The position numbers and the translations under genes are program-made. Shown piece by piece: positions 25,295 to 39,900 of a stretch of 64,000 bases of DNA (position 1 is its first letter; each line of letters opens with the position of its first letter). A model generated the notes under the pieces. It was not told the origin of the DNA. It did not search any database and saw only the letters and a list, made by a program, of their open reading frames with translations. Source of the DNA: Tubulanus polymorphus (lineage: Eukaryota > Nemertea > Palaeonemertea > Tubulaniformes > Tubulanidae); NCBI RefSeq assembly GCF_964204645.1, contig NC_134026.1, positions 6,014,001 through 6,078,000 of the forward strand, in the 5' to 3' direction.

Positions 25295-26968
25295 ACGTTG
25301 ATACCGAGTTTATCAGCTTGATTGCTGTGGTGTGATATGAATTTATCAGCTTCACGGTCAAGGCTAACTTTATAGTTGGTCTAAGCCTATGTATGTACAC
25401 CGATCCTACAACATGGGCTTTTGGACGTTCTGGAGACTGCAGCCGAGTCAGTTTGTGTCGTCAAATTCTGATCAAAGGGTCTTAGAAACATAGATCCTCG
25501 TCGTTAGTGGACATCATTGTTACCAGCTGGTTGTTGTATCGGCAGGCAGGCAGGGGAACTAGCATTTACACCAGCGGTACAGGATTCCATCCGAATATGT
25601 CAGTGTGACATCATGCATGATAAAACTTGGGTACACGGGTAAAAATGACTGCTTCCACGGCCCTTAATTGTTCAACAAACAGACGCTTAGGGTGCTAGAC
25701 TTTGTAATGGAAATGTTGACAGTCACGAATCTTTCAATGTTCCTTCCTCAGTTCTGAATGGAAACGATTTATAACTAACGACGAATAACCCATATTACAG
25801 ACATTTTCATTTCTTTTTATTTACATTGTACATGGTCTAATTACAGTACGTACATAATCGACTAACATGGAAATCGACAGCTATCTTACACTGTGGACCT
25901 TATTCCATAGATGAAAATAAGATTTAAATCTAAGAGTCAACATTCGTCTTCAATACTTTAAACCAGAACAGTGGAACCAAGGTTATGTTCCATTTCTGAT
26001 TAATTAAATTACATCATTAATGTGATATCCATTTACTAGCACATGATTGAGTGACTGTAAAGCTATTTATTTTGCACTATTATTGCATCAGAGGGAGATA
26101 GAGATTTCATCACCGTTTATGAACACAAAAGGCTCGAAAAAAGAACCGATGCTTCGCTTGAGGTATGACACATCCAATCCAAAAATGGATTCGCCCAGTA
26201 AATGCAGAGTTGTAGATTCTTTTTTATAAGATTGAAAAAACTTCCAACAACACGACAGAAAAAACTGATGGATCTACTTCATACCAGTAGTTAGCTTTTA
26301 AGTGCTTGTTTGTCCCTATGCCCATGAATAAAATGGTTACTTAACATTTGTAAGGGCAAATAATTTTGGATTACAGGGATTGAGCTCTTCCGTTAGTGGT
26401 TATGACCATCAGTGCAGTCCTCATTTCACAGGGTTCACAACACTATGGACATAGAAATTGCAGAAAATTCAACTATGGTTTCCCGATACAAAGCTACTAA
26501 TGTTTTTAACTTCAAAGGCAGCGTTTCAGTCGGTACAATTGTTTGACGTGGATCACCATACCAGCGATAATTCAAACCAGTGCGTAATGAAATAGACACG
26601 AAATGTAAAACTTCAAACATTTTGAGATTTCCGAGATCAGCATAACTAGTCAGACTCTCCTATTTGTGCAATGCAAGAATCCTGAATCTGTCGGAAACTC
26701 TAAAACACTGAAACTTTCGTTAATACCCTTGTTTTCCTTACAGATCCATCAAAACCCAACGCTATGGTTTCAATCCGCCCCTAAGCGATCGATTATCCAC
26801 GGAAGTTAAGTAATGTGCTCGCGATGTACCGTACAACTTATTTTTTTTGGCGTTTTGCTCTTTTGTTTTTTTTCTCTTCACACGACACACACGTATTCGA
26901 TTATTCTAAAACACCGCAACCTCTAATACTGTTACGCGATGACAAATATACGTCTAAACGTTCGCGCG

Positions 26969-29900
26969 TCACTTCATATCGAGAATCATCGACGACGGAT
27001 TCTCCAAGTACAATTTCATCAAGTTCGAGAAACGAGACATCGTCGCCCCGTCGATGACTCGATGGTCCGCCGACCAGCTTATCTGCATCACGTGCGCTTT
27101 GTAGACTTCGCCGCGTTCGTTGAAACGCGGCAACGCCTGCAAGAAAATTGGCATAATTCGTGTACTCATTATTCAAACTGTTATAGCAGTGAGAAGATGA
27201 ACACTGTCTTTTTTGTCTGGTAGAATAAATATTTCTTGTGACCTGAAAATACTTAATAGAAAACTGTACTCGGCGTATAAGTCGAGGTCAATAATTTAGT
27301 GGTAAAATCAAGGATTAAAAACTCGACTTATACGCTGGTTTTACGATAAATAAATTCAAATGCTCGGCGATCCGAGGGGGGAAGAACTGTTGTGAGTTTA
27401 CATTCAGCTGAAGAGGGTTCAGAACAAACATTTTGATACTGATAACCAGTTCAAAATCTATGATTCGTTCAATTCCACATAATTGACGCGATACCCAACA
27501 CGACCCCTGGTCTGTTAGATATCGACATCTGAAAATCAAACTAGAACCAAAAACTGCGGAACTAAGGTCCAAGAGTTATGTCCACTAAAATTGAATTCAG
27601 AGAACCAACACCCCATTGCGCGTTCCTCTTATTAAAGGCTAGGATGGAATCTCATTTGATTAAATGCAAACTAAAAACTACATCAATTAACACTTTCATC
27701 TTCAACTCACATCAACACTAAAAATGGTTATTGGGACAGATGGACATTACCAATCATGAATTTATAACCTTATGTCAGGCAATGGGATCTGATGAAGACA
27801 ATAGCACTTGTAAAGTAACCCTGGGGTTATTTACTCGTTATGGCACATCACCTTAATCCAATAGCTTTCTCAAGTGATTAATGCCCTTAAGGGAAAAAAA
27901 GAGGACAAAGAGCTATGAACTGACCTGGATTTTACCGAGAGCACCTATTGCAACTTCAGGTGGCAGTATCATTGGTTTTGCATAAGTTCCACCGATCTAC
28001 AAAACATACATAAAAATCAAGTATTTTGAATGATTCAAAACATGTCTTTCATAATATGACTTGGACTGACGGAATAAAATTTGCTGGATTGGCTTGGATT
28101 ATAGTGACCAAGCCCTCGAGCTATCGTAGTCAGTGCCATATACGTTCGTAAATTTCTCTCAAGTTGTTGGTACCCTAGAGGATTATCTAGATCCTTTAGC
28201 GAAACTGAATTCAGAAATCCGAATTGCATCGTTATGAGTATTGGAAGTCTGTATCAGATCACACCGGTTTTCTTGACTTACACTTCCAATGTTCGACAGC
28301 GTAAAGGTTCCACCAGTCAGGTCACTCTGTCCTAATTTCCCAGCTAACCCGAGGTGATGAAGACGATTTAGTTCAGCAGCAATTTCCAGCACACTTCGAG
28401 ACTCGACGTTTTTAACGTTTGGCACCAATAATCCATCACTCGTATCCATGGCAATGCCAATATTATGGGCAGCCTAAAACATGGATACAAATCGTTTTAG
28501 TTTTCAAAATTGTTCTTGGTTAGCCTCTGTTCATATGTATTCCATTTCCATTAAGCGCGCTCTCCACAACAGGTGTTAGAGGGCTGGCCACCCATTTCAT
28601 TTTTACATCCACCCCTCTGAAAATCAGCTACCCCTTATAAAATATCTGCTGCCCCTACCAGAGTGGATGTCAATATTTCATCAATGCTGATAATGGCTTT
28701 GAAATATATTGAGCTAACGTTGACAAATAGAAGATTACACCAAAATTACCGAGTGAGCTTAATTTTTTTGTCTTTTCTAGGCGAACGAAAGCCTTGTTAC
28801 CTCAGCACTGACAATGTCATACCCATAACATTGAATGCAGCCCCTTTAAAATACCAGCATATGGAGAACACAGGAATTGAACGTATGAATGAATATATTT
28901 TCAAGGGGGTAAGATGGCAGTTACTATTTTGCTATTCATGTAGATACCAAGCAAACTAATTAGTATTTCACTCAATTTGGAACCAATTTGGAATAACAGG
29001 AACATCCATAAGTGGCTATGTTCGTTATATTCATATTCAAATCTTTTTAGTTATACCTTACCTTATAGGTGATATTATCACAATTTGCGTCAGTATGAGC
29101 ATTCAATGTCGGGAACTGATGCAATGCTAATGAAGCAGCCTACAAAAATTGATAAATCAATATTTGAATTTACACATGTTTTTGAACAGGGCCTGACTGC
29201 ACAATATAGTCACTTAGAAAAAAGGATTTGAGCTCATAGTAGCCAATCTCAAAACATTTTAATTCATAAACAATATGATGCCGGTAATTGTGAATTGAGA
29301 CTAAGTACCTTCATAACGACTGGCATGTATGAAAACTTGATACCCCTTTCTTCGGCGATTTGCTTCAGTTTTGCTCTCAATTCCACTAGAGCCGTCATAT
29401 CAAATTCATCGCAATAACCAAAATGCGGAATAGCTTGAGCCATGGTCATCGTTTTAGTCATCGCTTTTTTTATGCCTTTCAACTGCTCCTTGCGATCTTG
29501 TCCAGCGAGGATTATCGTCGGTTGAACGATCTTTGGAGGAGCCGTCGGCGGAGCGGGGGCTGCTGCTGCCGCTGGAGATGCAGCTGGCGCAGGAACTACT
29601 ATTTCTACGAGAATAAAAATCTACCCACTGAATTATTTGGCTACAGTTTTACAAGACAAGTACTCAAAAACTATCCAATCGAAAATGTGCGGGGTTACAA
29701 GAAGGAAATCAGACATTTTTTACAGAATGATTCCCTTTTAACAACAACTCAATGACGGAGCTCTTTGCTTCTACAGAGCGCACAAAGTTCTTCTTAAAAC
29801 TTAGCTTAGCGGCCATTGGCAGTATCCCAATGTTTTGTGTAAGCAGAGAATAACAATCAATATCATTGACACTGTTCGATAATACATAAACTTTTTCTGC

Positions 29901-32900
29901 ACTTTATCCACCCACTACCTCCTTCCTTTCTCTAGCGCAAAATTCGATTAAGAATTCAAATGAATAAATACCTGGCGTCGGCGGCTTTGGCGTCGAAATT
30001 TCACCAATGTGACGCAATACATCTTCTTTCAAAATTCGTCCATCTCTACCAGTACCCGTTATTTCTCCTAAATCAACCTGAAATTCGAAAAGATAAAGCC
30101 CTATTGTATCAACAAATACCTACCAGTAATCTATCAACAAAAAAAAAAAAAGAAGCAGATCAAGCATTAGAATAATTTTTTGATGTATTAAAAACCGCTA
30201 CAGCAATGTTTATATACATTGATTCCTAGTATATGTTATTCAAGGAGTTTTGTGTAAATCGACGAGCACTACGACCTCAATATTGATGTTTCAAAATATC
30301 AATTACACTTGTGAATTTTGGCGTTTATTTTGTATTGAACATATTTCATGAGTCTTATTTTATATTTCTTACTCGATGCTCCTTGCTTAGACGTCTAACT
30401 GCCGGCGTAGCAAGCACTTTTTGTCCTTTAATGATCTGCGTCGTATGTCGAGCATCGTGAGAACCAATTTCTACGCCTTGTTCAAAGTCCTCCTCCTTGA
30501 CATTTGGATCTACAAAATTCACCCTATACCAGTTACACAGGATTTCGTCACCTCGTCTAATGCAAAGTAGATGTTTTTATCACGTTTGTATTTTCCAGCA
30601 TTTCTCGAGCTTTGAAAGCAAGAAAATGTTTTTAGATCAAAATGTGTAGGGCATGTAGACTTTTGAGAGGGAAAGTGAAATTCTAGATATCCATGTCTTT
30701 TGGGAAAGTGGTTTTTATTTCTATTTCTTAGATCGGACCCTGCCATGTTAAAAGCACGCCTGCTGTACTACAGTATACAACACACATACAATGAATTCAC
30801 TTAGTACTGTCTGCTATTACGTAGTAGCTGAAGTCACAACTGCAAGCCACCGGTCTTTAATTACCCGAATCTGCAGCTTCCGTCGAGATGTCGACCAATG
30901 GTTTACCGACGAACGCGATGTCGTCAACGTCATAGTGAAGTTTCTTGACAACCCCGTCGTAACGACTCGTGATCGTCACCGACGCCTTGTCGCTCTGCAC
31001 CTCGCATATACTGTCGAACTGAGATACCGTATCTCCTTCTGATACATACCTATAAATAATCAAAACAGATGAGTGCCTGAGAACTACGCTACACTCGAGT
31101 TACTGCGGTGAATGTCAAAGGATATGCCACAAAAGTTTCAGAATTCAAATACATGAAATAGTTGAAAATAGTCGAGACTAATCCCTTTCATTTTTAGATA
31201 TCTTTAATGAAATGGACTATTTCCAGTCTTGGTGAATGCCATTGAAACCCACGATATCCATTCAAACAACTGTAGATAAACGAAGAAGTCCCACGATAGA
31301 ATTTCATACCGGTATGATAAAATCTATTGGAAATGAAACCACTTGGCTGTAGATTAGCAGCCATCATCAGGTGAAAAAATAGACTATGACAATTTACACA
31401 CGAGAATCAAACCTAGACAATTTCAATAATGAGATGAATCATCCATTGCAGACATGTAGACCAACTTTGACAGTGTATCTATCATTATGGTAATCTGCAT
31501 AATCTGTATTGACTGATGCTGCCTGTCATTAATTTGTGAACCATCTTCCTATACATTAATTGTCAGGTTTTTTCCTGAAAACCATGTTTCACTCATTGAA
31601 TGAAGACTGGACGTACCGGTATGCAATACCTGGTACGTGTTTATTTCATTGTCTAGGCTGGTTCGGCAGGGTATAAATATTAACAAGTGACGTTTTTCTC
31701 AATACTACTGAAAATGGACTTAACCCCCTTTTGTCAGTGGAGGGGAGATATCGGAGCAGCACTTTGTTGTACTCACCATTCTTTGATTACAACTTCTCTG
31801 ATACCTTCACCGATATCTGACAAATTAAACTGCACGACTTGACTGTTCGAACCTAAGGAACAAAAAATCACATCATGCTAAGTTGATGGCAGAAGATTTC
31901 ACACACTCAGGGTCGAGAAAAATTCTTTTTTTCTGATTTCTCCGAGTACAGTTCCATGAGCCCGAATTCCACCAAAAATCACATAAAGGAGTAGGTTACC
32001 TTCATTTGAGTTTAATTCAATAAAATCTTCACAATCTTCTTAATTTTTTTTTCAGCAGTCCCTTCAAGACTTTAAGAATGTGGAATTGACTTGAATAACA
32101 AGAATTGTTCTATAGTTCCCCAATCCCTTTCATTTTTAGATATCTATATTAATGATGAAATACATTTTCTATTCCTTATTTGAAATACATTTTCTATTCC
32201 TTATTTTTTTCCTTTCAGAAATCCATACTCCAAATAATTAAAAAAGAAGGCCTGATTATCGGGAAGCAGTCTCTTGAACTTAGGAACCAGCATGCGACAC
32301 GATTTGTGTACATTCCGCAGGGTTTTTTCTGTTCTAATTTGTGAACATTTTGAGCAATCTTTTCCAAAGATTGCAGGTCAGTTCGAGTAATTCCAAGGAC
32401 GAATTCCAGATTTGTAAGAAGTCATGCGTGTTAATGCATCAATTAAGGTCTGTAGAAGGATTTCTAGAGTCTAGTACAGTTATCTTCTTTGATGTTTCTT
32501 GTTAGGATCTTCGGGGTTTTTTTTTCAATACAGAAACTACTCTTAGATGAGGTTGATTCATATCAAATGATCATTTACTACATCTGTTGAATTATTAAAA
32601 CTATAAATGGCAGTGTGAGTTGTTGATAGGAAAAAGATAATTTATGGGAAATAGGATCAAAATTACTGACCTGGTGTAGTATGGAATTGTTTTAGCTGGT
32701 AGGGGTTATCAATGGAGGGCCGAGTCACAGGTAGTCTCCTTACAGGCTGGATTGGCACTCCGGAAGACTGTTGTCTGTTGACCTGGCATAAATATTCCCC
32801 AGCGATAGCAACACTTCTCTTATGATTCTGTCAATGAAAATGATTCAATCTGTGAGCTAGAGACTAAAGCCTAAAGGCACTTTTGTGAATCTGATCCAAG

Positions 32901-33632
32901 CCAGGGACCCTGCTGATGATAGAGTTGGCTTTTTTACCTTTGAAGCCAGGTAGTGATGTCAAAAATTAAAAAGGTGAGAGGGATAATCAAACAGAAATAT
33001 AGGGACTATCAGCATCGGGAAAATTGCGCGAGTTCAACCTGTTTACATCATCTATTGGGAGCAACTGTAGTTTAGGCGTCCCTAATGGTTATGTACTAAA
33101 CCTAACCATAACACTATTCTTTAGTAACACTAGTGCTACATAGTGGAAAGGTGACCAAAACTGCAGTGAGACCATATACTGATTTAATTTTTTATTTGTG
33201 GCAGGATCTGGGGCGTACTCTTTTATGACCTCCGAAGTGGCTCCACACAAAATCCGAATCGCACCACCTCGTCCTCGACAGTAAGGAGGTTTCGGAGACT
33301 CCAAAAAGTCACATGACCAATAAAAGAGTACGATTGGAGGCAAACGGATTCTCCGATCTGATAAAAGAGTTCGCCCCTGAAGAGGCAAATTTTTTCATAT
33401 GTTAAAATCCCAGTAGGTGGCGCTCTAGCAGCCCATCCGTCGCTATCTACACTGTTGTAACAGGCGATTAAGACAAAATTATTTGACAAAAAATCTAAAA
33501 TCAGCCACAATAAGGTATCTTAGTTACGAAATTCATTTTTGGCACATTAAAATCCAACAGTCATAAACTCACTGCGCGGAAAATTGCACTTTTTAACGCA
33601 GAGCTGAGATTTCTGGACACGATGGCCGCCAT
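26969..33632 (-). CDS. DBT: Lipoamide acyltransferase (E2) of branched-chain alpha-ketoacid dehydrogenase
   Basis: Eleven exons: 33632-33573, 32827-32671, 31852-31777, 31049-30865, 30509-30373, 30077-29972, 29604-29309, 29139-29062, 28473-28282, 27996-27925, 27136-26969; 508 residues. The enzyme is the mitochondrial core of the complex that oxidises branched-chain ketoacids from Val, Leu and Ile. In order it has: a mitochondrial presequence ([20 protein letters not shown]); a lipoyl domain ([18 protein letters not shown], with the lipoyl lysine in [11 protein letters not shown]); a subunit-binding domain ([20 protein letters not shown], then [13 protein letters not shown]); an Ala/Pro linker; and the catalytic domain ending [16 protein letters not shown], which holds the active-site His and Asp. 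The start codon lies in CAATATGGCGGCC. The gene is head to head with RTCA. Confidence 0.96.
27270..27337. repeat. Short inverted-repeat element in the last DBT intron
   Basis: CGGCGTATAAGTCGAG at the left is matched by CTCGACTTATACGC at the right, with about 40 bases between. It resembles the ends of a miniature DNA transposon. Confidence 0.55.
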
Positions 33633-33970
33633 ATTGCCTCCAATCACTGGAACCGGCCACGGAACAAAGTCTGCCCTATCCCTTACTGAAATTTGCAACA
33701 AATAAACGTTCAACCCAAACGCTTATTGAATCAATAGATACATGCATATGAGTTCTCAAAGTGTGCGAAATTTCATCTTCGTAAAACGTGCATTTTATAT
33801 GTTATTTTTTGCAGATCTAGACTTTGTTCCGTGGCGTCCCAGACACCGGTGATAAACCGGGTGAGGGCGCCACTGTAGTATTCTGTCTGGGCACTGAATA
33901 AAATACGTTGTGACATTCTGGCTGTCTAAAGGTTCATTTTACCGTCGCAATTAGTTTTTTACACACCACA
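33633..33970. promoter_or_regulatory. Bidirectional promoter region between DBT and RTCA
   Basis: The two start codons are 338 bp apart and point away from each other, so the segment must hold both 5' UTRs and promoters. It contains an inverted pair, CCACGGAACAAAGTCT (from about 33657) and AGACTTTGTTCCGTGG (to about 33837). The DBT start codon is inside ATGGCGGCCAT, a YY1-like sequence. No TATA box stands out. Confidence 0.75.
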
Positions 33971-36900
33971 ATGGCTTCAGCCGATGGTCTGATAGATTTA
34001 GATGGCAGCGTTCTGGAAGGAGTAAGTATCAGTTTGATTATTTACGTTCGCAATGTGTATGTATTTTTTTTAAAGTGAAAGTAGATCTCGCTCTTCTCCC
34101 TGATCATCTTCCCCAGCCCAATTCATCCTCCCTTAATCCTTGTTGATTAGAAAAGTGACCAGCCTTATTTTTGCACTAGGTGACTTTTGGTATGATCAAA
34201 CTTCTAGGTCCTACTCTTATTAGATGATCACTTACTGATGACCTTTGATGAGAAGACTTGTAGAAGAATGTAGAATGTATGTAGTACGGGGACCTGTGTT
34301 AACCGGGTATAGAATGAATATGAGACGAGTAGTACTTGGTTAACTATTTTATTTGACAAGCGACCTTTGACTCCGTAGCTAATTAAGACATGAAGAAAAT
34401 CGTCTTTTTTAGCAAGTCTGGAATGAAATCAATAAGAAATTCAGCGTTGTTCTGTATAAGGATAATCGGCTGTGACAATGCATATATGACGCAATAAGAG
34501 GAAATAATAGTGTTAATATATAAATCAAAGAATTCCTTATGTACTTTGTTTTCTAGGATATAAAATTGTAATTCTGGAGAAATGAGAAATGTGTGGTTAA
34601 AAAGAGTGATTCGGATATTTTGCCTTTATATGATAGGTTTATCCATCTATTTTACTTAAGAGGACTCTTTATTAAAAATGAGGGTTAGGTTTATTTACTG
34701 ATTGTTAATTTCTAAGACGATATACTAAAATTTTTGCTTCAATATTAGATTTTATTCAGACATGTTACTTGCATAGGAAAGTGCCATGTTAGCCCATATG
34801 AAAATATGATATAGGCTGACATGCCGTAAAACGGAAGCTGTTTGGTTTGTGATATAATTGTCCGATACCGTTATCCGATGACTGTAATGATCATAACTGA
34901 CACTCGATGGGGCGAGATTAGATATATCCTGGATGACTGTTTTACTACATTTAAATAAGTTGATGTCGAGTAAGACCTATAATTTCCAGATGCTCTGGTT
35001 TCGTCATTTACTGTTTCAGTGTGCTAGATTATTTGTTCTATGACAGTGTAATATCTATAAAGAACAAAGCCTATATTTCGATGTAGAATGGCTCTTTCAA
35101 TGCAACAGTCACATTGCGTTATGTTAATTAATTGATTGAACGATTGTTATTTTCATTTCTGCTCATTTTGCATTTCCACATGTATGTGCTCATCATTAAT
35201 ATCAACTAAGCCTAAGCTTAAGCTTAAAAACCTAAGCCTATTAGGCCTAACCTTTATCCGACATTATGAATGGAGGATCCTCTTAGGCATGGAAAGGATC
35301 ATGACTTTGGAATTGATATATGACTGTTTTGTTTTTAGCCCACTTAAGGCAAAGCCCCAGCATTAACCTTTTGTCTGTCCGTCGACATAATCTCGTTTTT
35401 GGGAAGCTTTAACATGCTTTTGATTTATGGTAGGCCCTATTCGTGTTTGATTTATGCGTAGGCCTATGTATCTGCCCTAGAAACATCGACAGCCCATAAG
35501 TTAGCCGGATCAGAATCGTGATGGTCGACTATGCAGACTATGCAGACGCTCTGATCAGTTGTTTTGAGGTTTGGGACAGGATTTATCTTCACAAGAAAAA
35601 TAATTGGGTCGATTGATTTTTAGCCCTCATGAGACCTTAGCCTCAACAGACCATTGCGTTCACTTTTCATTCGTTTGTCTGAAGACAGAATCCAGTTTGA
35701 GAAGACGCTTTAGCCTAATGGATTTGGCCCTCCTTTGATCTTTGGGCATAATTCCGTGACCCATAGGTTTGCCATTTTTCATTAAAATTTGTTATGGGTA
35801 TACTATGGGAAGGGATCTAAAACATCAGACAGGGTTTTTTCGATCATTAGATTTTGATGCGATCGGTGGCCATCTTAGTCTTATCAGTTCTTATGCAAAG
35901 AGTTTAAAAAAAGGTTCTTGTTTCATATCTGGAATGTGGTTTTTAAGAAAAATATCTGCCGGTTTTGTTTAACTTATGGTCTTTTAATGTTTGATAATTG
36001 TTCGCACTATCATAGGACATATCTCCATATCTTGTAACCACACTCAATTGCAAAATTGAAGCTAAAAATGGCATGTTTTACGATTGGTGGCTAGTTTCAA
36101 GGTCATTCGTTTTTGTTCACCAGAATATTGAAACAGCCGGATTGTTGAGTATTTATTGCAAACTACTTCCTAAATGGAAAGGGCATCTCGGGACCCCTAG
36201 TTTTCGTATCTAAATTCATCCCTCAATTAAGTTGTCATGCTGCATTTTGCTACCACAATTATTATATTTTAATGTGTTTGTTTCGTTTAAAATTTCAGCT
36301 TTTTATTTCATACTGCTATTATTAAGGTTTATTTTTGCGCTTTAATGATTGATAGTCAGTTGTATAATTGAGATATGATTGATGGTCTGTTTTGTTTTGT
36401 AGGGAGGACAGATTCTCAGAATTGGCGCGGCGATAACGGCGTTGTTACAAAAGCCCCTCAGAGTTCAACAGATCCGAGCTGGAAGAAGCAATCCAGGATT
36501 AAGGTATCATTTTTTTGACGATTCTTTCTTTAATTCAGTTTTATGAGCCTGGATCGGTGAAATCAAGACCAGGCTTATTTCCTGAAGCCTATTGCCCGGG
36601 CAGATCCAGATAAGGAGCTCGTGTTCCCGTTGCAATTTTCGCGTGTCCTTTTGAAAATGCAATATTTTTCAGGGCATTCTTTCCCACCCGAAACTAATAA
36701 GACAGCAGTCTGCAGTGCAAGATTTAGCTTATATTCCCTAGATGTCCCTCAAGTGCCTTAAAAAGTATATATGAAAATGCACTGAAATTTTTGAATTTTC
36801 CAGACCCTTGTTTTAACTGCGTGGGTACCTAAATTGGCCTTTATCAGTTTATATGCTCTTCTCATGTCTTTGAGCCCCTGAATGCACCCCTGTATTGGAG

Positions 36901-39900
36901 TCATGACCCACTACGTAGTCTGTCCTCCATTCAGCATAGCGGACCTAAGTTAAGACCGGTGCTATTATTTCAATCCATTCTTGAAACCGGTTTTAAGGCT
37001 TTGAAAAGTCTGGTTTAAGGCTAACACCGAATCCATGCATTTAGCATTCTGTACTTTTACTCGAGTACCGGTCGTTAAATCAACACTTCTCGGTTGTCTA
37101 GAAGACATCGGTTTGAAAAATTAGTTGCGATTTTCACTTGCATATACCCCATAGACGCGGAAACATGTCTAGTTATGTTGAACTGTTTTTTTTTCTAGAC
37201 CACAGCACTTGGCTGGATTGGAATTGGTTACAGAGATTTGTCGCGGTAAACTAGAAGGCGGTTACCCGAAGTCATTATGCATCATGCTCGTTCCGAACAA
37301 AATAAGAGGAGGGCACTATCTAGCCGATACTCAGACTGCTGGGTAAGTTCATGATTATTTATGGGGGGTATTCTTATTATTTGAAACATCTCTTTATTTC
37401 ACTTTATTTTAGACTCGTTCTATCAGTAATGATTTGCTGTCACCATTACATAGGGATGAGTCATTTTCTATAATTAAACTAAATTTTTTTCACATATGTG
37501 AGTGGTTGAACTAAAAACTAGGGCCATTTGTTTTGATTACAGCACTACCCAATAGTTGTAGTCATCGTATAAGTTTCATGTTCTGAAAATTTTTCTGTCA
37601 TTTTCATTGCCAAAGATCTGTGCCTTGAGGTTGTTATGTAGGAGTTCTGAAATATAGGCATAATGCTGTGATGTTTATCGAGGAGTGACAGATAATCAAA
37701 TAAACTCCACATCCAAAATTAAGCTATTATTTTCTGATTTTGGAGCTATACTGAAAAACTTACACCCTTGACATAGTAGCCTATAAATGTACATTTATTC
37801 TGAATGCCATTAGCTTTCAGCCTTTAAAAACAGGATCATTTTGTTCTTCACACTATATAGGCCTGTATTCTGATGTTGTGCGGATTGATTCTAGAAAGTG
37901 TCTTTTGTATCATCCATTTAGTTAGTGTCTCTGATGTCCATATCAATCAAATATTTGTCGCGGTTTTTCCCTGTTGTCCGTGTGACAGTTCCGTTGTCTG
38001 TGTGACAGTCCCGTTGTCTGTGTGACGGTCCTGTTGTCTGTGTGACGGTCCTGTTGTCTGTTTATGATGATGTGGTGTTCATCACGTAATGCTAACTATG
38101 CTGGCCAGAGACGTGTAAATGTGTGGCATTCATGAGTAACCGAACGAAGTTATCACTCGACAGCCCGGTTTTTCAGTCTGATGTCCCCTGATTGATGTTT
38201 CGACGATCGATAGTCTATATTCTCCTACGTGACACACGGTATACCGGGTTAGTCTGCCGGTTAGCCAATCGGTACCGCAGCATAGAGTTCCCGTGCATGT
38301 ATAGGCGTTCGTATAGCCGGTCGTCGCGTTGATTTAGAAATTACACAAGCATTCACCAGTGCGCGTTAATTATTTCCATGGAGATCGCTGCAGTTTTCTT
38401 TCCGAAATGAAATGAGAACCGTCCCGCGGGGCCTCTCCGCAGTATTCAATGATATAATGTGTATAATTTGTGTTCGGCACTTTCACTAACTACATATTCT
38501 ACTACGCGAATAGATTTCAATTACTTTCATAGATCCCCGAATCTCCCAGGTATAGTTGAATAAAATTTCAACAATTTCGGTGTAATATATCTTCTGATAA
38601 CGCCTGCGTATGTCGGTATCATATTTATCTTTATTTTTAGCCAATTGATGTTATGTATTTATTATACGGCGTTGAACGGAGTAAGTGACAATAGTCTCTT
38701 CGGGGCATCACATTGTGTGGGTAGAACGCAGCGTGCTATTTCAGATATCATCGATTTCGTTTTCTAGTAAGGGGGGCGCACGACACGGAACCTCGGTTTG
38801 TTTGTTTTTCCGTGGTTTTTTTTTCTCATTTTAATCATCGGAAGTGGAGCTTCATCGATTCTGTGAGGGCTGATGATTTAGCTGTTTGTGGGGATGGTTG
38901 AGTTGCTGAGATCAACCAATAATTATTTTCCGCATAGGGCATTCGATTTATGAAAATGTTTAGCACAACTGTTTAGTTTGAATGCAAAAGTTTATTTTCT
39001 ACTGAATTTTTGATATTTTCAGTGGTATAAGTCCATTAATGAAGATAAGCTTGCCTGTTGTGATTCTGGGTTAAAAGTCATAGAATTTTAATTTTTAGTC
39101 ACAATTTTATGGCCAATTTGGGGCAAAGCTCTTTTTCGGGTTTTGGAAAATAAATATTCCAGGCCATAAATATTCCATTTATTCCTGGCCCTGGAAAAGC
39201 TATGGAAATTTTGTTTGTTTTTTTTTTTTTCACTACGAAAAAGGTAGGCCTATGGGAAATCAGAAAATGGTCTCGAGACTATTTCAATTCTATTTTAAAT
39301 TTAAGGCTACATGCCTTCTATATATTTGATAACAAACTATATGGAAACACTTTTTCGGTGGTATTGATAATTGGCACTTATTTACTTCAACTGGGCCTAC
39401 ATTGCCTGTTTTAGGTTGGCGATGTGCAACTTAGGGGTGTGCCTATAGAAAATTTGTAATCTGGGTATGAAAAAATATATGGATAATGAAATTTGGAAAC
39501 ACTTAAAAACAATGTAAATGTCTTAATATGTGGTCGGTCCACTTGACGAGAATGTAAATTTCGAATGAAGTGAAAGATTTTTTTTGAATGCATAATGATT
39601 CTCATTTTCAGGAGTATATGCCTACTTATGCAGATAAGCTTGCCTGTGATGTTATTCGCCGACCAAGAGGTAGAAATCGTATACCGGGGCGGAACCGATG
39701 CAGATTACGCCCCCTCAATCGATCATTTTACGATGGTAAGTCCAATCCTTACTGGTATATTAACAAAGTCCCTACGACTCCTTGATTCCTTTAAAACAGC
39801 TACTAACCAGAAAATGCTTTTAAAAGTTCTTGTGAAACTCCTTTTATTTTAGCAAGATGCCCGAAACACCTTTTTAAAACTGCTTCAATTTCGAGAAATA

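Noticed and set aside
33412-33442. CTCF-like TAGGTGGCGCTCTAGCAGCC
   Set aside because: Only a partial match to the core; not enough to call an insulator.
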